Positions 9,628-17,447 of a stretch of 64,000 nucleotides of DNA are shown here, piece after piece (the stretch's first letter is position 1; each line of letters starts with the position of its first letter). The notes below the pieces were generated by a model, which saw only the letters and a list, made by a program, of their open reading frames with translations, searched no databases and was not told the origin of the DNA. The DNA is from Dysosmobacter welbionis (lineage in GTDB: Bacteria; Bacillota; Clostridia; Oscillospirales; Oscillospiraceae). The position numbers were made by a program, and so were the translations under genes. Where the stretch lies: NCBI RefSeq assembly GCF_005121165.3, contig NZ_CP034413.3, positions 3,496,001 to 3,560,000 on the forward strand, written 5' to 3'.

Positions 9628-10038
9628 CTACATCCTGTGCCGGTACCAGAGGGTGAGGCCCCATTCCAGAAGCCCCCAGGCGAGGCAGAACCCAACCAGC
9701 CCCCAGGTGATCCACATGGGCAGCTCCAGAAAGCGGGCATAGGCCGCGCCGAAATACAGGACCGCGCCCTGCATGACCCGGGCGGCCCGGGCCGCCGCCT
9801 TTTCGCAGATCATGGTGTTCCGCTCGTCGTGCTGTTCTTTGTAAGCCTGAACGAGTACCGGGTCGCGAATCCGAATGACCCGACACAGCAGGGAGCCGAG
9901 GGAACCGCCCACCAGTACGGACCCACCCGCAGCCAGCAGAGCAAAGACGGGCTTGGGGAGATGCTGGGGGAATTGGAGCGGGACCGCGCACAGCAGAAGC
10001 CCCGCCGCGATCAACAGCAGATACCAGCGCTTTTTCAT
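9628..10038 (-). CDS. DERN-motif membrane protein, paralog 4 of 4
   Basis: 136 residues with two hydrophobic segments, a central cytoplasmic loop carrying QHDERNTMICEKAAARA, then two more hydrophobic segments and a short basic tail (LWYRHRM). Three neighbouring genes have the same plan. The layout resembles DUF2178-type membrane proteins that often pair with small XRE regulators, but the exact family is uncertain. It is the last gene of an operon read from the XRE gene at 11549. Function unknown. Confidence 0.7.
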   Translation of the reverse strand: MKKRWYLLLIAAGLLLCAVPLQFPQHLPKPVFALLAAGGSVLVGGSLGSLLCRVIRIRDPVLVQAYKEQHDERNTMICEKAAARAARVMQGAVLYFGAAYARFLELPMWITWGLVGFCLAWGLLEWGLTLWYRHRM

Positions 10039-10051
10039 CCCGGCGCACCCC

Positions 10052-10474
10052 TTACATCTCCCGCTCGTAGCGGATCATGAGATACAGCTCCAGCACGGAT
10101 TTGGCTACGAAGACACCGGTGGCAGCCAGGGGGACCCACAGGGGCGCATCCAGGCCGATGGAGAGCCATGCCGCCGCCAGAACGTTCCACTGGAGGACCT
10201 CGCCGGACACGGCCTTGGCCCGGTTCCGGATAGCCACATTCCGCTCGTCTTTTTGTTCGATGTCGTGCTGCCGGGCCATCTCCGGGTGCTTCGCCTCGTG
10301 GCGGAGGTTCAGCAGGGTGGACCCCGCCATGGCCAGCAGGCCGGAGCCTATGCCGCAGAGCATCCCGCCCAGGGAATCGGGCACCCGGCCGTCCAGCAGC
10401 AGGGACAGGACCAGCAGGACGATGCCCATGGCCAGAAGTCCCTGGAACAGGCGCTTTTTTTGTGTGCGGTTCAT
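10052..10474 (-). CDS. DERN-motif membrane protein, paralog 3 of 4
   Basis: 140 residues beginning MNRTQKKRLFQGLLAMG; an ATG-start reading was chosen over longer upstream extensions that run through the next gene. Two N-terminal membrane segments, a loop with QKDERNVAIRNRAKAVSGEV, and two C-terminal segments ending MIRYEREM. The plan is shared with its three neighbours though sequence identity is low, which suggests old tandem duplication and divergence rather than recent copying. Confidence 0.7.
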   Translation of the reverse strand: MNRTQKKRLFQGLLAMGIVLLVLSLLLDGRVPDSLGGMLCGIGSGLLAMAGSTLLNLRHEAKHPEMARQHDIEQKDERNVAIRNRAKAVSGEVLQWNVLAAAWLSIGLDAPLWVPLAATGVFVAKSVLELYLMIRYEREM

Positions 10475-10488
10475 ACAGAGTCCCTCCT

Positions 10489-10905
10489 TCAATACTGACG
10501 GCGGTACCAGACGGTGAACATCCAGTCCAGAAGCAGTTTTACGCAGGCCAGGCCCAGCAGGGTGATGTTGACCCACTTGGGCACGCCGAAGAAGTACAGG
10601 TAGGCAGCGCCGAACAGCAGCAGCCACAGCAGCACGTCCCCGGCCCGGGCCCTGGCCATGGCCCGGATCATGGCGCCCCGCTCGTCGTGGTCCTCCCGGT
10701 CCCGCTCCCGCCGGGCGGGGTCCAGGTCTCGGGTGGACAGCAGCTCCGCCATGGCGCAGAAGAACAGGAGGCCGCCTGCAAGGCCAAAAAACCCCGGCAC
10801 AGCGGCGGGAGCGGCGGGAAACGTCCGCGCCGCCCAGAGGGCGGCCCCCGCTAGCAGCGCCCCCGCCGCGGCGGCCGAGAGATACCAGCGTGTGTTCCGC
10901 TTCAT
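10489..10905 (-). CDS. DERN-motif membrane protein, paralog 2 of 4
   Basis: 138 residues: N-terminal basic MKRNTRW, two alanine/leucine-rich membrane segments, a charged loop REDHDERGAMIRAMARARAG (the asparagine of DERN replaced by glycine), then two further segments and the end MFTVWYRRQY. Same architecture as the flanking genes. Function unknown. Confidence 0.7.
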   Translation of the reverse strand: MKRNTRWYLSAAAAGALLAGAALWAARTFPAAPAAVPGFFGLAGGLLFFCAMAELLSTRDLDPARRERDREDHDERGAMIRAMARARAGDVLLWLLLFGAAYLYFFGVPKWVNITLLGLACVKLLLDWMFTVWYRRQY

Positions 10906-10917
10906 GACAGCGCCTCC

Positions 10918-11349
10918 TCACATCTTCCGCTGGAGCCATTTGTAAAGCCCCAGGAACGCCAAAGTGTAAAACAGATAGATGCCGATGAACACCCAGCCCA
11001 CCCAGTCGGGAATGCCGAACCGTTCAAAGCTCTGGAAAATCAGGCCGGAGACCACCAGCAGTCCGACGGTCCAAAATCCGGCGATGCAGCCGGCCCGGTC
11101 CCGGATGGCCTGGTTCCGCTCGTCGCATTGGGCCTTCTGCCTCTGCCGGTAGTCCGGGTCCCGGGAGAGCCGTTTCAGCTGGAGCAACGTCCCGGCGCAG
11201 GTGCCGAACAGCACCGCCCCGGCCATACCCAGCAGGGAGGCCGCGCCGCCGGAGAGACCGGGCGCACCCGGCGCATTCAGGACGAACATCGGGATGCAGC
11301 AGAGCAGCCCCGCGATTGCCAGGGACATCAATATGACCTGCTTCTTCAT
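10918..11349 (-). CDS. DERN-motif membrane protein, paralog 1 of 4
   Basis: 143 residues. It starts in an ATGA overlap with the stop of the upstream XRE gene, so it is translationally coupled to its likely regulator. Four membrane segments flank a central loop with KAQCDERNQAIRDRAGCIAG; the tail is LYKWLQRKM. The XRE-plus-membrane-protein pairing recalls regulator/sensor pairs common in Firmicutes, but no ligand can be proposed. Confidence 0.72.
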   Translation of the reverse strand: MKKQVILMSLAIAGLLCCIPMFVLNAPGAPGLSGGAASLLGMAGAVLFGTCAGTLLQLKRLSRDPDYRQRQKAQCDERNQAIRDRAGCIAGFWTVGLLVVSGLIFQSFERFGIPDWVGWVFIGIYLFYTLAFLGLYKWLQRKM

Positions 11350-11549
11350 GTGCCATCCTCCTCATAGATGAAAATGTCCTCAATGGTGGTGCCGAAGTAC
11401 CGGGCCAGCTTGAAGGCCAGCAGGATGGAGGGGTTGTACCGCCCGTTTTCCAACGACCCGATGGTCTGGCGGGACACCTCCAGCGCCTCCGCCAGCTCCT
11501 CCTGCTTGATCCCCCTGGCCTTGCGCAGCGCCTCCAGGCGGTTTTTCAA
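11346..11549 (-). CDS. Small XRE-family transcriptional regulator
   Basis: 67 residues, nearly all helix-turn-helix: NRLEALRKARGIKQEELAEALEVSRQTIGSLENGRYNPS, then LAFKLARYFGTTIEDIFIYEE. This is the compact Cro/CI type (YozG-like) with the typical C-terminal F..T..DIF. It is the first gene of an operon with four membrane proteins and probably represses its own promoter, where a palindrome overlaps the start site. Confidence 0.88.
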   Translation of the reverse strand: MKNRLEALRKARGIKQEELAEALEVSRQTIGSLENGRYNPSILLAFKLARYFGTTIEDIFIYEEDGT

Positions 11550-11592
11550 GGGCGATTCCCCCTTTCATACGCCCCATCCGCTTCTGACGGAT

Positions 11593-11643
11593 GGAAAGTT
11601 TGCTTTCCGTCTTCAACTTAGCACACTTCCGGTACCATGTCAA
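11593..11643 (-). promoter_or_regulatory. Sigma-A promoter and operator of the XRE/membrane-protein operon
   Basis: On the minus strand TTGACA (11638-11643) and TAAGTT (11615-11620) are separated by exactly 17 bp. The expected start site near 11608 falls in the palindrome GGAAAG-TTTG-CTTTCC (11593-11608). A further GCTTTCC half-site lies at 11648-11654. Autorepression by the small XRE protein is the simple reading. Confidence 0.75.
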
Positions 11644-11693
11644 GTACGCTTTCCATTTTTCCGGGCTTGTCCCATTTTTCCACTGAGGGAGTC

Positions 11694-11720
11694 ATATCCG
11701 GGGACAACCCCTCATAGAGT
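11694..11720 (+). promoter_or_regulatory. Candidate sigma-E promoter of the spoIIIA operon
   Basis: ATA (11694-11696), a 16-bp gap and CATAGAGT (11713-11720) fit the mother-cell SigE pattern known from Bacillus (ATA, 16-18 bp, CATA-type -10). It lies 30 bp before the spoIIIAA start, and spoIIIA is a SigE operon in Bacillus subtilis. Confidence 0.6.
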
Positions 11721-11749
11721 ATAGCGTGTTACGAAAGGGGGCGCGGCCC

Positions 11750-12658
11750 GTGAAGGAGGAAGAACGCCGCTATGAGGAGGCGGCCCGGGTGCTGCCGGGC
11801 CGCCTGCGGGAACAGGCTCTGGCCCAGCCGCCGGAGGTCCGGCAGATGGCGGAGGAGTTCCGCCTCCGGGCGGGGCAGCCGCTGGCGGTGCTGCTGCCGG
11901 AGGGGGAGCGGTCCCTGGGGGCCGCCGTGACGCCGGAGGATCTGGAGACTCTCTGCGACCTTGCCACCGACTACTCCCGCTATGCGGCGGAGGAGACCCT
12001 GCGGGAGGGGTATCTCTCCGTGCGGGGCGGCTTCCGGGTGGGGCTGTGCGGCACGGCGGTGATGAAGGACGGGGAGAGCACCGCCCTGCGGGACCTGTCC
12101 TCCGCCGCTGTCCGCATCGCCCGGGAGCAGAGGGGGATCGGGGAGGCGGTGGCGCCCCGGCTGTTTCGGGACGGGCGGTATCAGAACACCCTGCTGCTGT
12201 CGCCCCCCGGCGGCGGCAAGACCACGCTGCTGCGGGATCTGGTGCGGTGCCTCTCCTCCGGCGGCACCGGCAGGCCGGGTCTGCGGGTCTCCCTTATCGA
12301 TGAGCGGGGGGAGGTGGCAGTGATGGTCCGGGGGAGGCCCCAGATGGACGTGGGGCCCCGGACGGACGTGCTGGACGCCTGCCCCAAGGCCCTGGGCATC
12401 CCCATGGCCCTGCGGGCCATGAACCCCCAGGTCATCGCCGTGGACGAGATCACGGCGGAGGCGGACCTCCGGGCCGCCATGCAGGCCGCCGGGTGCGGCG
12501 TGGGGCTGCTGGCCACCATCCACGCCGCCGATGCCGCAGAGCTGACCCAGCGGCCGCTGTACCGGCAGCTGCTGGCGGAGAAGGTGTTCCGGCTGGCGGT
12601 GCGCATCCGCCGGGATGAGGCCGGAAGGACATACGAAGTGGAGGAACTGCCATGGTGA
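11750..12658 (+). CDS. spoIIIAA: Stage III sporulation ATPase SpoIIIAA
   Basis: 302 residues from the GTG at 11750 (AGGGGG 8 bp upstream); an in-frame GTG at 11726 is the alternative. SpoIIIAA is the secretion-ATPase-like motor of the A-Q channel linking mother cell and forespore. The sequence shows a Walker A SPPGGGKTTLLRDL, LIDERGEVAVM, a Walker B region VIAVDEITAEAD and a LLATIHAADAAEL motif. First gene of an eight-gene operon. It overlaps spoIIIAB by 7 bp. Confidence 0.95.
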   Translation: MKEEERRYEEAARVLPGRLREQALAQPPEVRQMAEEFRLRAGQPLAVLLPEGERSLGAAVTPEDLETLCDLATDYSRYAAEETLREGYLSVRGGFRVGLCGTAVMKDGESTALRDLSSAAVRIAREQRGIGEAVAPRLFRDGRYQNTLLLSPPGGGKTTLLRDLVRCLSSGGTGRPGLRVSLIDERGEVAVMVRGRPQMDVGPRTDVLDACPKALGIPMALRAMNPQVIAVDEITAEADLRAAMQAAGCGVGLLATIHAADAAELTQRPLYRQLLAEKVFRLAVRIRRDEAGRTYEVEELPW

Positions 12659-13149
12659 AGCTGGTGGGCGCGGTGTGTATCCTGGGGGCCGGGACCTGGG
12701 CCTGGCGGCGGTCGGCGGCGGAGCGCAGGCGGGAGTTGGACACGCTGGCGGACCTGACCGCCCTGCTGGACCGCATGGGGGAGGAGATCCGGCTCCGCCG
12801 GACCAGCCTGCCCCGGCTGCTGGGGTCCCTGGGCCGGGACCGGACGGGACCTGTCCGGGACTTTTGTACATCGGTGGCGGCGTCGCTGGCGCGGGGCGCG
12901 CCCCTGGGGCAGAGCTGGCGGTCCGCCGCGGAGGCGCTGCCCCTCGGTCCAGAGAGCCGGACCGCCCTGACCGCCCTGGGAGATTCCCTCCAGGGGGATG
13001 AGGAGAGCGTATGTAAAGCATTAACCCTTGCCGGAAAGATCCTGGAAAAAAACCTGGCGGCGGCCCGGGACCACAGGCAGGAGACGGAGAAGCGGTCCGC
13101 GGCGCTGTGGCTTTCCAGCGCGGCGCTGCTGGTGATTTTACTGATTTGA
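12652..13149 (+). CDS. spoIIIAB: Stage III sporulation protein AB
   Basis: 165 residues. An N-terminal hydrophobic segment (VKLVGAVCILGAGTWAW), a mostly helical soluble body (LDTLADLTALLDRMGEEIRLRR, LGPESRTALTALGDSL) and a C-terminal membrane segment LWLSSAALLVILLI match SpoIIIAB, which resembles a type II secretion GspF half. It overlaps spoIIIAA and is followed 10 bp later by spoIIIAC. Confidence 0.92.
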   Translation: MVKLVGAVCILGAGTWAWRRSAAERRRELDTLADLTALLDRMGEEIRLRRTSLPRLLGSLGRDRTGPVRDFCTSVAASLARGAPLGQSWRSAAEALPLGPESRTALTALGDSLQGDEESVCKALTLAGKILEKNLAAARDHRQETEKRSAALWLSSAALLVILLI

Positions 13150-13159
13150 GGATAGACGC

Positions 13160-13354
13160 ATGGAAGTGGATTTGATTTTCAAGATCGCCGCCATCGGCAT
13201 CCTGGTGGCGGTGCTGAACCAGCTGCTGATCCGCTCGGGCCGGGAGGAGCAGGGGCTGATGGTGGTGCTGGCAGGGCTGGTGTGCGTGCTGATGCTGATG
13301 GTCCGAGAGATCAGCGACCTGTTCGACCTCATCAAGTCCCTGTTCGATTTCTGA
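13160..13354 (+). CDS. spoIIIAC: Stage III sporulation protein AC
   Basis: 64 residues, an almost wholly hydrophobic protein with two membrane segments (FKIAAIGILVAVLNQLL and LMVVLAGLVCVLMLMV) and the usual end EISDLFDLIKSLFDF. SpoIIIAC is a small inner part of the A-Q complex. Length and position between AB and AD are typical. Confidence 0.93.
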   Translation: MEVDLIFKIAAIGILVAVLNQLLIRSGREEQGLMVVLAGLVCVLMLMVREISDLFDLIKSLFDF

Positions 13355-13355
13355 C

Positions 13356-13745
13356 ATGGAGCAGGTCATCCAGGTGACGGGGCTGTGCGTGGTGGGGGCG
13401 CTGCTGGCCCTGGTGGTGAAGCGGGGCAGTCCGGAGACGGCGCTGCTGCTGGCGGTGGGGGCCGCCGTGGTGGTGGCCCTGGCCCTGGCGGGCGTGGTGA
13501 AGGAGCTGCTGGCCTTCCTGGGGGAGCTGGGGTCGGCCAGCGGCGTGTCCGCGGACCTGTTTGTGCCCCTGTACAAGACCATCGGCATCGCCCTGGTGGT
13601 GCAGGTGGGAGGCAACCTCTGCCGGGACGCGGGGGAGAGCGCCCTGGCCTCCGTGGTGGAGACGGCGGGGACCCTCTGCGCCCTGCTGGCGGCCCTGCCG
13701 CTGCTGCGGGCGGTGCTGGACATGCTGTTGGAGCTGATGGGATGA
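13356..13745 (+). CDS. spoIIIAD: Stage III sporulation protein AD
   Basis: 129 residues with several membrane segments; family features are QVTGLCVVGALLALVVKRGSPE at the N-terminus and SADLFVPLYKTIGIALVVQVGGNLCRDAGES in the middle. SpoIIIAD is a membrane component of the spoIIIA channel. It overlaps spoIIIAE by 4 bp (ATGA). Confidence 0.93.
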   Translation: MEQVIQVTGLCVVGALLALVVKRGSPETALLLAVGAAVVVALALAGVVKELLAFLGELGSASGVSADLFVPLYKTIGIALVVQVGGNLCRDAGESALASVVETAGTLCALLAALPLLRAVLDMLLELMG

Positions 13746-14814
13746 AATGGTGGATCTGTTTGACGGCGCTGGTGCTGGCGCTGACCACCTCCGCCGCGGC
13801 GGCGGACCTGCCGGCGGAGCTGGAGCGGGCCGCCCCGGAGGCGGCGGAGGATCTCACGGGCGGGGACCTCTCCGGCGGGACAGGCTTTGCCCAGGGGGTG
13901 GGGAACATTTTAGACCGGCTGGCGGACCAGGTGGGGGACGTGGTCCGGGAGCGCACCCGGGGCGCGGCGGCGGTGCTGCTGGTGGTGGTGCTGTGCGGCG
14001 TGGTGGAGGGCTTCGCCCAGGGGACCGGGGGAAGGGGGCGGCGTTCCTGCCCATGGCGGGGGCGCTGTCCATCACCCTGGCCTCCGCCGGGAGCCTGGAC
14101 TCCCTGATGGGGCTGGGCAGCCGGACCATCGGGGAGCTGGCGGACTTCTCCCAGGCGCTGCTGCCCACCCTGGCGGCGGCCACGGCGGCCAGCGGGGCCG
14201 TCACCACCGCCACGGTGCAGCAGGTGTCCACGGTGTTCTTCGTGGATCTGCTGCTGCGGCTGATCCGGCAGCTGCTGCTGCCGCTGGTGTACCTGTACAT
14301 CGGATTGCTGACGGCGGCGGCCTGCCTGCCGGAAAACCGGCTGGGGGCCATTGCCGAGGCGCTGAAAAAGCTGGTGACCTGGATCCTCACCACGGCGCTG
14401 CTGGTGTTCACCATCTACCTCTCCATCGTGCGGATCATCTCCGGCTCCGCCGACAGCGCCACGGTGAAGGTGGCAAAGGCCGCCATCTCCGGCGTGGTGC
14501 CGGTGGTGGGAGGCATCATCGCCGACGCGTCGGAGACGGTGCTGGCCGGGGCCGGGATGCTGAAGAACACCATCGGCGTCTTCGGGATGCTGGCCATCCT
14601 GGCGGCCTGCGCCTATCCTTTCCTGCAGCTGGGGGTCCAGTACCTGCTGTACAAGCTGACGGCGTATCTGGCCTCCGTGGTGGGGGCGCCGGGGCTGTGC
14701 AAGCTCATCGACGGGCTGGGAGGCGCCTTCGGCCTGATTCTGGGCATGACCGGCGGCTGCGCGCTGCTGCTGCTCATCTCCGTGCTGGCCTCCGTGGGGG
14801 CGGTGATGCCATGA
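13742..14814 (+). CDS. spoIIIAE: Stage III sporulation protein AE (one apparent frameshift)
   Basis: Large multi-pass membrane protein of the A-Q channel with an N-terminal signal-like segment (WWICLTALVLALTTSAAAA). The frame falls by one between about 14020 and 14042, in a G-rich stretch. The upstream frame gives LLVVVLCGVVEGFAQG; the downstream frame gives RGKGAAFLPMAGALSITLASAG, followed by the typical multi-segment body to MP at the end. One restored base makes 357 residues. Probably a sequence error, since the rest of the operon is in order. Confidence 0.9.
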
Positions 14815-15296
14815 TGGAGGCGGTGCGGGCGTGGCTGACCTCCGTGGTACTGGTGTCGGTGCTGCTGTCGGCGGCCCAGAGCCTGATCCCGCCGGGCACC
14901 GTGCGGAAGGCGGCGGGCTTCACCGGCGGGCTCATCCTGCTGCTGGTGCTGCTGCGGCCGGTGCTGGGGGCAGACCTGGAGCATCTGGAGCTGGATTTCG
15001 ACCACTACCAGGCGGCGGTGGAGGAACGGCAGGAGGAGCTGGCCGACACACAGACCGAGGCCATGGCTTCTATCATAGCGGAGCAGACAGAAGCATATAT
15101 ATTGGACAAAGCGGGCGAGCTGGGGCTGGAGGTGACCGTCCGGGTGGAGACGCGGACGGAGGGAAACGGCATCCCGGTGCCCTGGTCCGCGGAGCTGACG
15201 GGCAGCTGGTCGCAGGCGCTGGCGTCGGCGCTGGAGACGGAACTGGGCATCCCGGCGGAGAGGCAGGTTTGGCATGAGCGGGAAGCAGAAAACTGA
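14811..15296 (+). CDS. spoIIIAF: Stage III sporulation protein AF
   Basis: 161 residues, starting in an ATGATG that overlaps the spoIIIAE stop. Two N-terminal membrane segments (VRAWLTSVVLVSVLLSAAQ, AGFTGGLILLLVLLRPVLG) are followed by a soluble domain with a helical linker and a beta part (LGLEVTVRVETRT). This matches SpoIIIAF. It overlaps spoIIIAG by 23 bp. Confidence 0.9.
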   Translation: MMEAVRAWLTSVVLVSVLLSAAQSLIPPGTVRKAAGFTGGLILLLVLLRPVLGADLEHLELDFDHYQAAVEERQEELADTQTEAMASIIAEQTEAYILDKAGELGLEVTVRVETRTEGNGIPVPWSAELTGSWSQALASALETELGIPAERQVWHEREAEN

Positions 15297-15791
15297 AGGA
15301 GTGCGAAGGATATGGGACAAGTACAAATTCGTGGCGCTGGTGGCGCTGGCGGGAGCCGTGCTGCTGCTGTGGCCCGGCGGGGACGGGAAGACGGCGGAGC
15401 GCGCCTCGCCCCAGGCGGCCGCCCTGGTGGAGGCGGAGCTCCAGCAGGAGATGGAGGACATTCTGGGCCGCATCCAGGGCGTGGGGGAGGTGCAGGTGCT
15501 GCTGACCGTGGAATCGGACGGCGAGCGGCAGCTGGCACAGGACTCGGAGCTCTCTTACAGCGGCTCCACCGCGGCGCCGGAGGACTACTCCCGTTCCTCC
15601 CAGACCGTGCTGGTGGATGACGGGAGCGCCGAGGCGCCGGTGGTGACCCGGACGGTGTATCCCACCTATCGGGGGCCCTGGTGGTGTGCCAGGGCGGGGA
15701 CCGGGCGGACGTGAAGCTGGCGGTGACGGAGGCGGTGGCGGCCCTGACCGGCCTTTCCGCAGACCGCATCACCGTGGCAAAATCGCAGTGA
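15274..15791 (+). CDS. spoIIIAG: Stage III sporulation protein AG (one apparent frameshift)
   Basis: An N-terminal membrane segment (FVALVALAGAVLLLWPGG) precedes the ring-forming domain of the channel, with MEDILGRIQGVGEVQVLLTVES. At 15671 the run CGGGGGCC should be CGGGGGGCC: the frame then continues as GALVVCQGGDRADVKLAVTE and ends AVAALTGLSADRITVAKSQ. With the base restored the protein is 172 residues, as expected for SpoIIIAG. Probable sequence error. Confidence 0.9.
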
Positions 15792-15814
15792 TGATTTGGA
15801 GGAGGAGACAGCCC

Positions 15815-16378
15815 ATGAGCGCGAGATGGAAGCGGAATACCGTGGTGGCCACGATGGTGCTGCTGGTGTGCGCAGCAGTGGCCCTGAACTGGAAGTACAC
15901 CGGCGAGCAGGCGGCGGACGCCGTGGAGGAGACCGGCACCAAGATCCTGGGGGAAGCCACGCTGGTCAGCGGTCAGGAGGACGGCGGCGAGGCCGGGACG
16001 GATGAGGAGGCGGTCTACACCGGCGGGGACTACTTCGCCTCCGCCCGGCTGACCCGCCAGCAGGCCAGGGACAACGCCATCTCCCTGCTGCAGGAGGCGG
16101 CGGACCAGTCCGGGGCCGACGCGGCGGTGGCCAACGAGGCGTCGGAGGGCATCCAGGTGCTGGCGGGCTACACCATGAAGGAGGCCCAGATCGAAAACCT
16201 GGTGACCGCCAAGGGCTATACCGACTGCGTGGCCTTCATGGGGGAGGACAGCATCAGCGTGGTGGTGGACACCGGCACCGGCGAGCTGACGGCCGAGGAC
16301 GTGGCCAAGATCACCGACATCGCCATGACGGAGACCGGATACCCAGCCAGCGGCATCAAGATCATGGCCTCAAATTAG
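15815..16378 (+). CDS. spoIIIAH: Stage III sporulation protein AH (SpoIIQ partner)
   Basis: 187 residues. The ATG at 15815 is chosen because GGAGGAG precedes it by about 7 bp; an in-frame ATG at 15791 overlaps the spoIIIAG stop. One membrane segment (TVVATMVLLVCAAVALNW) anchors an extracellular domain that, in the family, binds SpoIIQ across the intermembrane space (YFASARLTRQQARDNAISLL, IENLVTAKGYTDCVAFM). Last gene of the operon. Confidence 0.93.
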   Translation: MSARWKRNTVVATMVLLVCAAVALNWKYTGEQAADAVEETGTKILGEATLVSGQEDGGEAGTDEEAVYTGGDYFASARLTRQQARDNAISLLQEAADQSGADAAVANEASEGIQVLAGYTMKEAQIENLVTAKGYTDCVAFMGEDSISVVVDTGTGELTAEDVAKITDIAMTETGYPASGIKIMASN

Positions 16379-16381
16379 CTG

Positions 16382-16410
16382 TTGTATTTTCCCGGGAAAC
16401 ATGGTAAAAT
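16382..16410 (+). promoter_or_regulatory. Sigma-A promoter for asp23-nusB
   Basis: TTGTAT (16382-16387), 17 bp, TAAAAT (16405-16410), just after the spoIIIAH stop. It gives the housekeeping genes downstream their own start, separate from the sporulation operon. Confidence 0.75.
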
Positions 16411-16491
16411 AACACCCTGGAACCATTCTTCTGGGACGCGGCGGGCGACCCCCGTCTCTACCAAGGATCAAACAGTGAGGAGAGGCTTACG

Positions 16492-16869
16492 ATGGGCGAG
16501 AGCAAAGAGTATATGACGCTGCCGGAGGAGAACGGGAGCATCAACATTTCCGAGGAAGTGATTGCCGCCATCGCCGTGGGCGCCGTCCGGGATGTGGAGG
16601 GCGTGTCCGGCATGGTGACTGCCATGGGCGGCAGCGTCACGGACCTGGTCCACAACAAGAAGAACGCCCAGAAGGGCGCCAAGGGTGTGAAGATCGACAT
16701 GACCGGCGCCGCCCTGGTGCTGGACATCTATCTGACGGTGGAGTACGGCCACCCCATCCCCACGGTGGCGGAAAATGCCCAAAAGGCCGTCATCGGCGCG
16801 GTGGAGGCCATGACCGGCTGCTCTGTGGAGGCGGTCAACATCCACGTGGGCGGCGTGACGCTGGCCTGA
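16492..16869 (+). CDS. Asp23/Gls24 family envelope stress protein
   Basis: 125 residues. The Asp23 domain covers most of the protein: INISEEVIAAIAVGAVRDVEGVSGM, KGVKIDMTGAALVLDIYLTVEYGHPIP and VEAVNIHVGGVTLA. Small cytoplasmic proteins of this family attach near the envelope in Firmicutes (YqhY type) and have been linked to lipid synthesis and envelope stress. Its place directly before nusB is conserved in Clostridia and Bacilli. Confidence 0.92.
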   Translation: MGESKEYMTLPEENGSINISEEVIAAIAVGAVRDVEGVSGMVTAMGGSVTDLVHNKKNAQKGAKGVKIDMTGAALVLDIYLTVEYGHPIPTVAENAQKAVIGAVEAMTGCSVEAVNIHVGGVTLA

Positions 16870-16911
16870 GTCCCGGATGGGAATGAGAGAGAAAAGGACG
16901 TAGTTGAGGTT

Positions 16912-17361
16912 ATGGTACGGAACACCGCGCGAGAGATCGCCATTCATCTGTCCTACGAGCTGAGCTTCACCGACAAGCCGGTGGAGGAGCTGCTGGACGA
17001 GCGCCTGACACCGGAGTCCTTCGCCGCCCTGGCGGAGGAGGACCCGCTGTATCAGGAGACGCCCAACGCCAAGCAGGCGGACTACATCCGCCGCCTGGTG
17101 CGGGGCGTGGCCGACCACGCTCCGGAGCTGGACGGGTATATCGCCAAATACGCCAAGGGGTGGAATTTTGCCCGGATCCCCCTGGTGGCCTCCGCCATCA
17201 TGCGGGTGGCCATGTATGAGATTTTGTACATGCCGGACATCCCCCACGGCGCCTCCATCAACGAGGCGGTGGAGATCGCCAAGAAGTATGAGACGCCGGA
17301 GACGGTGAAGTTCATCAACGGCATCCTGGGCACCTTCGTGCGCCGGGAGACAGCGGAATAA
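16912..17361 (+). CDS. nusB: Transcription antitermination factor NusB
   Basis: 149 residues, all-helical NusB fold: TAREIAIHLSYELSFTDKPVEELL, YIRRLVRGVADHAPELDGYI, RIPLVASAIMRVAMYEILYM and PHGASINEAVEIAKKYETPE. NusB binds the boxA RNA with S10 to allow rRNA antitermination. It sits 42 bp after asp23. Confidence 0.95.
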   Translation: MVRNTAREIAIHLSYELSFTDKPVEELLDERLTPESFAALAEEDPLYQETPNAKQADYIRRLVRGVADHAPELDGYIAKYAKGWNFARIPLVASAIMRVAMYEILYMPDIPHGASINEAVEIAKKYETPETVKFINGILGTFVRRETAE

Positions 17362-17447
17362 GGGCAGTCCTGCGGAGCGGGACGGGGGCGTGACGCCGCC
17401 GTCCGGCTCCTCGTTTTCTGCCCGCAGGGACCAAGGAGCAAACGCGT

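Noticed and set aside
11729-13723. 664-codon minus-strand frame across spoIIIAA-AD
   Set aside because: Antisense to four recognised spoIIIA genes; composition is Pro/Arg/Gly-rich shadow coding.
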